A stretch of DNA of 14,559 bases from Aeolococcus sp035552595 (GTDB lineage: Bacteria > Chloroflexota > Dormibacteria > Aeolococcales > Aeolococcaceae), in contig DASZKZ010000001.1 of NCBI GenBank assembly GCA_035552595.1, positions 1 to 14,559 on the forward strand. Reading direction: 5' to 3'. Positions within the stretch are counted from its first letter, which is position 1; each line of letters starts with the position of its first letter. Both the position numbers and the translations under genes were made by a program. Below, piece after piece: positions 7,901-12,743 of the stretch. Under the pieces are notes generated by a model that ran no database searches, was not told the origin of the DNA, and worked only from the letters and a program-made list of their open reading frames with translations.

Positions 7901-8218
7901 ATCGCGGTGCGTCTCGGCCGTGGGGAGGAGGCGGAGCGTTTGGCCGCGGAGGCTGTGATGTTTGCCCGACGCACCGATTCGTCCGTGTTCATCGGGCGCG
8001 CTCTTCTCTATCGAGCGGAGGTGCTGGACATCCTTGGCAAGCGCGACGATGCCCGCCTCGCCGCCGAGGATGCCCTGGCCGTCGCGGAGGCCAAGGGAGA
8101 CGTGGTCTCGGCTGCGCGCGCCAGGGCTCTGCGGGACGGGCCTGCGGACATCCTCCCCGACCAGGTCCTGGTGATCCAGAGCACCGTCGAATCACAGCCC
8201 CGCAGCAGGTTGAGCTGA
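4976..8218 (+). CDS. Zinc-ribbon class III adenylate cyclase fused to AAA ATPase and helical repeats
   Basis: A 1080-residue multidomain signalling protein, predicted cytoplasmic. Residues 4-21 are a zinc ribbon (C4-x2-C7, C18-x2-C21). Residues about 35-210 are a class III cyclase domain with metal-binding D43 (FCDLKGST) and D87 (YIGDAIM), purine-selecting K83 and D158 (the K/D pair expected for ATP), and transition-state N161 and R165 (VNVAARLE). All catalytic residues are present, so ATP to cAMP is the likely reaction. Residues about 228-620 are a STAND/AAA_16-type ATPase with Walker A GHAGMGKT (258-265) and Walker B VVILFDDIHWAE (368-379). The remaining 400 or so residues are TPR-like helical hairpins, typical for ligand or partner sensing. 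GTG at 4976 is the only start that keeps the first zinc-ribbon cysteine. It has no good Shine-Dalgarno (AGGAG at 4954-4958 is 17 nt away), so translation may be coupled to the upstream gene. The 3' end abuts a cyclic-nucleotide sensor gene. Confidence 0.93.
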   Translation: MLICPSCGEENPDRFRMCGFCGTPLVAPVAAEVRKTVTVVFCDLKGSTDLGERLDPEAVREVLNRYFFEMRTVVERHGGTVEKYIGDAIMAVFGLPRLHEDDALRAVRAAWEMQRTLERINRDLEAVWGVTLANRIGVNTGEVVAGDPASGQRLVSGDAVNVAARLEQAAPEMGILIGTSTLRLVRSAVEVEHVEPLALKGKSELVAAYRLLAARGREGVKRRLDLPVVGRDAEMTEILAAFERVSAERHCGLVTLCGHAGMGKTRLSEEFLRQVVGPATVLRGRCLPYGEGITFWPLAEMLTDAAGIREDDDRDVARAKLARLAGGDAGIEARLAGATGLSDDVFSLQETFWAVRKLLEVLSTAQPVVILFDDIHWAEATFLDLIEHVVDMTEGRVLVLCGTRHELFEERPAWMEGRKNAIRIVLQALSETDGASIIDHILGEMSLPAEMQKRIVEGCEGNPLFVEQMVSMLIDDGLLSDASGQWRQTGDLTSVRVPPTISALLSARLDRLSDGERAVLQTGSIAGLVFPVEAVQELAPPGIRERVDREVETLARKLLIRADVAIFASSSAFRFEHLMVRDCAYQGLLKRTRAELHERYGDWVERVAGDRISEYEEIVGYHLEQAHALRAELGPVDAHGIAVGVRAAGWLASSGHRALSRGDTPAAAKLLQRARGLLRAHPQERLELAADLADALQDLGKTDGAQEVLAEAIGVAVELGDSRREAHLRLAAQLLSFVTGAENWAEAADAQARRSIAVFEQAGDHAGLARAWRLLATVHGTACRYGPAEDALLHALDHARLAGDSRQVAQNCASLALCALLGPLPVAEGIRRCDELLEQITGDRQSAALVMAYAAELHAMNGEVEASRELITQSRSILEDLGGRMHATLTALYIGRVELLADDPVRAERYLRPDLEAFQEMGGVYYLSTVAALLSEALYLQGRLAEAEELITVCEKAADEGDPDTQHHWRSVRAKIAVRLGRGEEAERLAAEAVMFARRTDSSVFIGRALLYRAEVLDILGKRDDARLAAEDALAVAEAKGDVVSAARARALRDGPADILPDQVLVIQSTVESQPRSRLS

Positions 8219-8220
8219 GC

Positions 8221-8619
8221 TCAGGCGTCGTCACCCAAGCGGGCTCGGATGGTGGAGCGGATCTGCTCCGCCACCGCCGGAAGATCGCGCGTCATGGCGC
8301 GGAACTGCGCCCCGGCCATGACGAACGCCTGGATTGGTGAGGTGCTGACCACGGACGCGGTGCGGCGATGGTCGGCACCGAGCAGCCCGATCTCGCCGAT
8401 GTAGTCACCCGGGCCGAGATCGGCGACATGATCTCCGCCCGCGGTGACCTCGGCGGTGCCGCGTCCGATGATGAGGAACTCGTAGGACAGAGCGCCCTGA
8501 TCGGTGAGGTTCCGACCCGTCGGTAGATCGACGACATCCAGCCACGCCGCCAGCCGGCCCCGCTGCTTCTCGGTGAGCGCGGCAAAGAGTGGGATCGAGC
8601 GCAATGGAGCCGAGTCCAT
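8221..8619 (-). CDS. Stand-alone cyclic-nucleotide-binding domain protein
   Basis: A 132-residue protein made almost only of a CRP-type cyclic-nucleotide-binding beta-roll. The phosphate-binding cassette GEIGLLGADHRRTASV (75-90) aligns without gaps to that of E. coli CRP. E76 is in place of CRP E72 (ribose contact) and R86 in place of R82 (phosphate contact), followed by Thr, so cAMP or a similar nucleotide should bind. The usual DNA-binding helix-turn-helix is absent; the chain ends shortly after the C helix (DLPAVAEQIRSTIRARLGDD). It therefore probably acts by protein contact, as a cAMP buffer, or as a regulatory subunit. ATG at 8619 is the only reasonable start, but its Shine-Dalgarno is poor. 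It converges on the adenylate cyclase with 2 bp between stop codons and diverges from the beta-helix gene with 80 bp between starts. Confidence 0.9.
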   Translation of the reverse strand: MDSAPLRSIPLFAALTEKQRGRLAAWLDVVDLPTGRNLTDQGALSYEFLIIGRGTAEVTAGGDHVADLGPGDYIGEIGLLGADHRRTASVVSTSPIQAFVMAGAQFRAMTRDLPAVAEQIRSTIRARLGDDA

Positions 8620-8699
8620 CGTGCGCAGGATACCGGTTTGCTTCCCGAGCCACAGGTACAGATGGCCTAGAATCGCCCTCGGAAGGAAGGGAGCACTCC

Positions 8700-10484
8700 A
8701 TGAAGTGTCGATCCATGGGGACGGCCGCGCTGGCGGCGTCGTTGTTCACGCTGGGCCTCGCCGCCGCGTCTGCGACGGTCGCTCGAGCGTCTGGACCACA
8801 GGTGCGCCTGGTGGGCACCTACAACGGGGTCACGGGCCAGTACAGCTCGATTCAGGCCGCCGTCGATGCCGCGCTCCCCGGCGACTGGATCCTGGTGGCG
8901 CCGGGCGACTATCACGAGCGGGCGGACTACGCCGTCAACAGCTGGCCCGCCGGGGTCTGGATCGACAAGCCGGGCCTTCACCTCCGCGGCATGGACCGCA
9001 ACCGGGTCGTCGTCGACGGCACCAATCAGGGTGCCGCGCCCTGCTCGGTGGCGGCCACCGACCAGAATCTCGGTCCCAACGGTCAGGGGCGCAACGGCAT
9101 CGAGGTGTACGGCAAGGGCTTCACCGCCAACAATGTCTCCATCGACAATCTCACCGTCTGCAACTTCCTGACCAGTGCGTCGGGCGCCAACGGCAACCAG
9201 ATCTGGTGGAACGGCGGTGACGGCTCGGGTCAGATCGGCCTCTCGGGCTACAAGGGCAGCTACCTGACCGCGACCTCCACGTACTCGAACTTCGTCAACT
9301 ACCCGGCGGGCAGCTACGGGATCTTCTCGAGCAACAGCACGCACGGGAGCTGGACCAACTCGTACGCGAGCAACATGGCCGACTCCTCCTTCTACATCGG
9401 TGCCTGCCAGCAACGGTGCGACGCGACCATGAACCACGACCATGGGCAGGGCAGCTCCCTGTGCATCTCGACCACCAACGCCGGTGGATACCTGGTCATC
9501 GAGAACACCGAATGCGATCAGAACAAGACAGGCCCGGTGTCCAACTCACAGAACAACGACGACGTCCCATCCCCCCAGATCGGGCTCTGCGACGCCGCCG
9601 ACCCGAGCGAGCCGCAGACCGGGGTTCTCGGCACCACGTCGTGCACCGTCTGGCAGAACAACTATCTGCACGACAACAACAACCCCAATGTCCCCGGCAA
9701 CGGCACCTCCGGCCTGGCCGGCGGTGGACCCGTGGGCACCGGACTGATCCTGGCCGGCACGACCTCCATCACGCTCTACCACAACACCATCGTCAACAAC
9801 AATTCGTGGGGCGAGCTCATCGCCGACCTGCCTGACCAGGAGACGGGACCGTCGAACTGCCAGGGCGGCACATTCGTCCCAGCCCCCGTCGGCGTCTGCT
9901 ACTACCAGGCATTCGGCAACGTCAGCCTCAGCAACAGCTTCGCGCACAACGGCTCCTACGGCAACCCCAGCAACGGGGACATCGGGCTGGCGACGATCGC
10001 CCACAACCCGGGCAACTGCTTCGCCGGTGACACCGACCCCAACGGCCTGACCACCGATCCGGCCGGCATGGAGAGCAGCGTTGCCGGCAATCCCTATGCG
10101 CCGGTCAACAAGATGTGCACCACCGCCAACTCCGGTGACATGGGCGTGCTCGCCACAGAGGTGCTCTGCGCATCGCAGCTGCTGGCTCCGTGCCCCACGC
10201 TGAGCACTCTCTGCCTCGTCAACCCCAGCCTCCCATGCATCTCCCCGGCTCCCTGTGCCGCCGCCTGCTATCCGCGGGCCACGCCATTCACGCTGAGCAT
10301 GCCGCCGGCACAGAAGACGATGCCCGATCCCTGCGCCGGCGTTCCCGCCAATGCCTTCTGCTCGGCGCCGGCGGGGGCATCGGCCCCGGCGGCACGGTCG
10401 CTGGCCTTCCCCGTGGCCGGCGGCGGAGCTCTGGCCGGTGCCTGGGCTGTCGCGCTGACCAGGTGGCGGCGCCGGCGCCGTTGA
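8700..10484 (+). CDS. Secreted parallel beta-helix protein with C-terminal membrane anchor
   Basis: A 594-residue exported protein. A signal peptide (1-30, hydrophobic LAASLFTLGLAAASA, cut near ARA-SG) is followed by a pectin-lyase-like right-handed beta-helix. This opens with YSSIQAAVDAALPGDWILVAPGDYHE (48-73) and continues with Asn-rich coils such as NGIEVYGKGFTANNVSIDNLTVCNF (132-156) and TLYHNTIVNNNSWGE (358-372). Such folds bind or cut polysaccharides; no catalytic triad can be assigned, so activity is unknown. Residues 485-555 are a Cys/Pro-rich stalk. The tail has a hydrophobic stretch (about 566-587) ending in RWRRRRR, like a sorting or stop-transfer signal but without LPXTG. The start at 8700 is fixed by GGAAGGAAGGGAG at 8681-8693; TAGAAT at 8668-8673 could be the -10 box. 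It contains many cysteines and probably acts at the cell surface. Confidence 0.85.
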   Translation: MKCRSMGTAALAASLFTLGLAAASATVARASGPQVRLVGTYNGVTGQYSSIQAAVDAALPGDWILVAPGDYHERADYAVNSWPAGVWIDKPGLHLRGMDRNRVVVDGTNQGAAPCSVAATDQNLGPNGQGRNGIEVYGKGFTANNVSIDNLTVCNFLTSASGANGNQIWWNGGDGSGQIGLSGYKGSYLTATSTYSNFVNYPAGSYGIFSSNSTHGSWTNSYASNMADSSFYIGACQQRCDATMNHDHGQGSSLCISTTNAGGYLVIENTECDQNKTGPVSNSQNNDDVPSPQIGLCDAADPSEPQTGVLGTTSCTVWQNNYLHDNNNPNVPGNGTSGLAGGGPVGTGLILAGTTSITLYHNTIVNNNSWGELIADLPDQETGPSNCQGGTFVPAPVGVCYYQAFGNVSLSNSFAHNGSYGNPSNGDIGLATIAHNPGNCFAGDTDPNGLTTDPAGMESSVAGNPYAPVNKMCTTANSGDMGVLATEVLCASQLLAPCPTLSTLCLVNPSLPCISPAPCAAACYPRATPFTLSMPPAQKTMPDPCAGVPANAFCSAPAGASAPAARSLAFPVAGGGALAGAWAVALTRWRRRRR

Positions 10485-10492
10485 CCGCCGGC
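10471..10492 (+). terminator. Inverted repeat spanning the beta-helix stop codon
   Basis: GCCGGCG (10471-10477) and CGCCGGC (10486-10492) are perfect 7-bp arms around an 8-nt loop that contains the TGA stop. A second small stem, CCGGC-tga-GCCGG (10488-10500), competes with it. There is no T run, so the terminator call is weak; the repeat is partly driven by the Arg codons at the gene end. Confidence 0.3.
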
Positions 10493-10520
10493 TGAGCCGG
10501 AGCCCTCGCCCATCGCATCG

Positions 10521-10564
10521 GCGCCGGTCAGATCGGACGTTGGCAGCGACCGGGTAACCGGCGC
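10521..10564. promoter_or_regulatory. Inverted repeat upstream of HD-GYP gene
   Basis: GCGCCGGT (10521-10528) and ACCGGCGC (10557-10564) are perfect 8-bp arms 28 bp apart. GACCGG at 10548-10553 can alternatively pair with CCGGTC at 10524-10529. It is the only notable structure in the 177-bp gap before the HD-GYP start at 10662. No clear promoter boxes were found there. It may be an operator or a leader RNA stem. Confidence 0.3.
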
Positions 10565-10661
10565 GCAACAGATGTCCAACTCCTGAGGCCGAGTCCGCAG
10601 AACGACGCAATCATTGCGAACGCAGCGGCCGGTCGATGGTGCGGCCGGCACCGGCCAGGCG

Positions 10662-12695
10662 ATGCTGAGGAGCTCGACCATCTCGGAGACCACCGGCCCA
10701 CCAGTACCCGGCCTGGCCCCGCCCGGCCATCAGTGGCAGCGGCGCCCGCTGCTGAGCAGGCTCGTCCGCCTGGCCGTGGTCGCCGGCCCTGCGGCGGCGG
10801 GGCTCGGCACCGCGGCGCTCCTGAGCCGCCTGCTGCCGCGCCCGACCAGCGTGCCTCAGGCGCTGTTCTGGTTCGCCGGAGTCAGCGTCGCCATGCTGCT
10901 TGCGGTCCTCGCGGTGGAGCGGGCGGCTCGCCGTCTGCTGCCCCTGGCCGCCCTCCTCAATCTGTCGCTCCTCTTTCCTGACCGGGCACCCAAGCGGTTC
11001 GCCGTGGCGCGGCGCGTCGGGCGCCCGCGCGACCTCCAGCGCCAGCTCCAGGAGGCCCGCGACAAGGGCACGGTCGGCGGCGAGCTGGCGTACATGCAGC
11101 GGGTGCTGGAGCTGGTCGCGGCGCTCAGCGTCCACGATCGCCAGACACGCGGCCACTCGGAGCGGGTGCGTGTCTTCGCGGATCTGATCGCCGAGGAGAT
11201 GAAGCTCTCGGCCCCTGACCAGGCGCGGCTTCGCTGGGCGTCCCTGCTCCACGACATCGGCAAGCTCGTCGTCCCCAGCGAGATCCTCAGCAAGCCGGCC
11301 GCCCTCAGCACCGCGGAATGGCAGGACGTCCGCCGACATCCCGAGGAGGGCTCGCGCCTGATCGGACCGCTGCGGAGCTGGCTCGGGGAGTGGGCGCTGG
11401 CTGTGGAGCACCATCACGAGCGCTGGGATGGCAGGGGCTACCCCTTCGGCCTGGCCGGCGACAGGATCTCACTCGCGGGCCGCATCGTCGCGGTCGCCGA
11501 CTCCTACGAGGTCATGACGGCGGTGCGTCCCTACCGTCGCCCGCTGGGAGTGGTCGCGGCCCGCCAGGAGCTGGTGCGGTGCTCGGGCAAGCAGTTCGAC
11601 CCGGTGGTGGTCCGCGCCTTCCTCAACATCTCGGTGGGACGGCTGTGGCGGGTGGTCGGGTTCGGCTCCTGGATCGCCCAGCTGCCGCTGATCGCCTGGG
11701 TCAACGATCTCGGCCTGCAGTGGGGCACCGCGATCGTGTCGGGATCGACGGCGCTCGGACTGGCGGCGCCGGGGCTGCTGCCCGGGACCGATCCGAGCCC
11801 TCGCCCGCAACCCGGGCCGCCGGCGATCTCGGCCGCCCAAGGGACACGGTCTGGCTCCGCTGCCGCCGGAGGCGGAGGTGGTGCCGGCCCGGCGAGCGTC
11901 GGGTCTTCGGCTGGACTGGCGCCCCGGCCGGGCACCGTTGGCCCCGCCACTGTGGCACCGGGGTCCGGGCCGGTGCTCGCCGGGACCACCGCCACGCCGC
12001 CTCCCCAATCACCGGTCGCCCAGTCCGGGCCGGGACCGCAGTCCTCGCCCTCGCCGGCCCCGCCGGGGCCGGCCCCCACCCTGCCGCCTGGAACGACACC
12101 CACCCCGACGCCCGCGCCGACGCCCACACCCGGCCCGGTCACCCGCCCCACCGTCGCCATGCCGGCGCCGGCCACCATCTTCGAAGGCAGCTACACGGCA
12201 GGAGGCTCCTTTGCCGATGCGGGAGGCAGCGGCTGGACCGCAACAGTCAATTACGGCGACGGCTCGGGTGCGCGCGCGCTGTCGCTGAGCGGCTATGCCT
12301 TCACCCTGCAGCACACGTACGTGGAGGTCTGCGCCTGCACGGTGACTGTGACCGTCACCAACGCCCGCCTGGGATACGGCTCTGCGAGCACCGGCGTGAC
12401 CGTGAAGAGCGCTCCCGTGGCGATCACCATGCCGGCCGGCGGTGGGCTGGCCGTGCTGGGGGGCTTCAACGCCAGCGGCAGCTACTCGGACGCTGACACC
12501 GGTGCCGACACCTACTCTGCGACCGTCGACTACGGCGACGGGAGTGGCCTGCGACCACTGGTCCTGAGCTCCGGCTATTTCGCGCTGTCCCACACGTACA
12601 GCACGCTGCTGCAGACGTACACCGTGACGGTGACCATCACCGATGACGACGGCGCGGTGGCGCGCGCCACCACGACGGTCCTCGCCGTCCTCTGA
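10662..12695 (+). CDS. Membrane HD-GYP phosphodiesterase fused to two PKD-like domains
   Basis: A 677-residue protein. Two (perhaps three) N-terminal membrane segments (about 33-58, 66-88, 92-107) lead into a cytoplasmic HD-GYP domain (about 145-325), whose family hydrolyses cyclic-di-GMP. Metal ligands and signatures are present: H165, H197-D198 in LLHDIGK, H226 in RRHP, HHHER at 250-254, DGRGYP at 256-261 and D280 in VAVADSYEVMT. After more hydrophobic sequence (about 334-374) comes a low-complexity Gly/Ser/Pro/Thr stalk (375-495) with TPTPTPAPTPTP. Two PKD-like beta-sandwich repeats (about 497-582 and 583-677) share VNYGDGSG/VDYGDGSG, HTY and TVTVT. Positive charges put the enzyme inside and the PKD repeats outside, an unusual order. 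ATG at 10662 is preferred over TTG at 10614; neither has a good Shine-Dalgarno. Cyclic-di-GMP control of a surface or matrix function is inferred. Confidence 0.88.
   Translation: MLRSSTISETTGPPVPGLAPPGHQWQRRPLLSRLVRLAVVAGPAAAGLGTAALLSRLLPRPTSVPQALFWFAGVSVAMLLAVLAVERAARRLLPLAALLNLSLLFPDRAPKRFAVARRVGRPRDLQRQLQEARDKGTVGGELAYMQRVLELVAALSVHDRQTRGHSERVRVFADLIAEEMKLSAPDQARLRWASLLHDIGKLVVPSEILSKPAALSTAEWQDVRRHPEEGSRLIGPLRSWLGEWALAVEHHHERWDGRGYPFGLAGDRISLAGRIVAVADSYEVMTAVRPYRRPLGVVAARQELVRCSGKQFDPVVVRAFLNISVGRLWRVVGFGSWIAQLPLIAWVNDLGLQWGTAIVSGSTALGLAAPGLLPGTDPSPRPQPGPPAISAAQGTRSGSAAAGGGGGAGPASVGSSAGLAPRPGTVGPATVAPGSGPVLAGTTATPPPQSPVAQSGPGPQSSPSPAPPGPAPTLPPGTTPTPTPAPTPTPGPVTRPTVAMPAPATIFEGSYTAGGSFADAGGSGWTATVNYGDGSGARALSLSGYAFTLQHTYVEVCACTVTVTVTNARLGYGSASTGVTVKSAPVAITMPAGGGLAVLGGFNASGSYSDADTGADTYSATVDYGDGSGLRPLVLSSGYFALSHTYSTLLQTYTVTVTITDDDGAVARATTTVLAVL
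12105..12125 (+). repeat. 12-bp period coding repeat in the Pro/Thr stalk
   Basis: CCGACGCCC occurs at 12105-12113 and again at 12117-12125, within the codons for the TPTPAPTPTP stalk of the HD-GYP protein. Short GC-rich coding repeats of this kind can vary in number by slippage, which would change stalk length without a frameshift. Confidence 0.4.
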
Positions 12696-12720
12696 TCCGG
12701 CAGCGGAACAACGTCCGGCG

Positions 12721-12743
12721 GAGAGGAGGCCGGGCCACCTCTC
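12721..12743. terminator. Bidirectional hairpin between convergent HD-GYP and permease genes
   Basis: GAGAGG (12721-12726) pairs with CCTCTC (12738-12743). Inside, after one A-A mismatch, GGCC (12728-12731) pairs with GGCC (12733-12736) around a single G. The result is a 10-bp near-perfect hairpin that reads the same from both strands. It lies in the 46-bp gap between convergent genes and touches the permease stop codon. Neither side carries a T run, so efficiency is uncertain. Confidence 0.5.

Noticed and set aside
8638..8673. A full promoter (TTGCTT with TAGAAT) for the beta-helix gene
   Set aside because: The spacing is 24 bp, too long for a sigma-70-type promoter; only the -10-like box is worth mentioning.
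10614..10661. Earlier TTG start for the HD-GYP protein
   Set aside because: It has no ribosome site, is a rare start codon and adds 16 residues of no distinctive character; the ATG at 10662 is the safer choice, though not certain.
10485..10661. A cyclic-di-GMP riboswitch before the HD-GYP gene
   Set aside because: The gap is too GC-rich and lacks the conserved core and paired helices of the known classes; only simple inverted repeats are seen.
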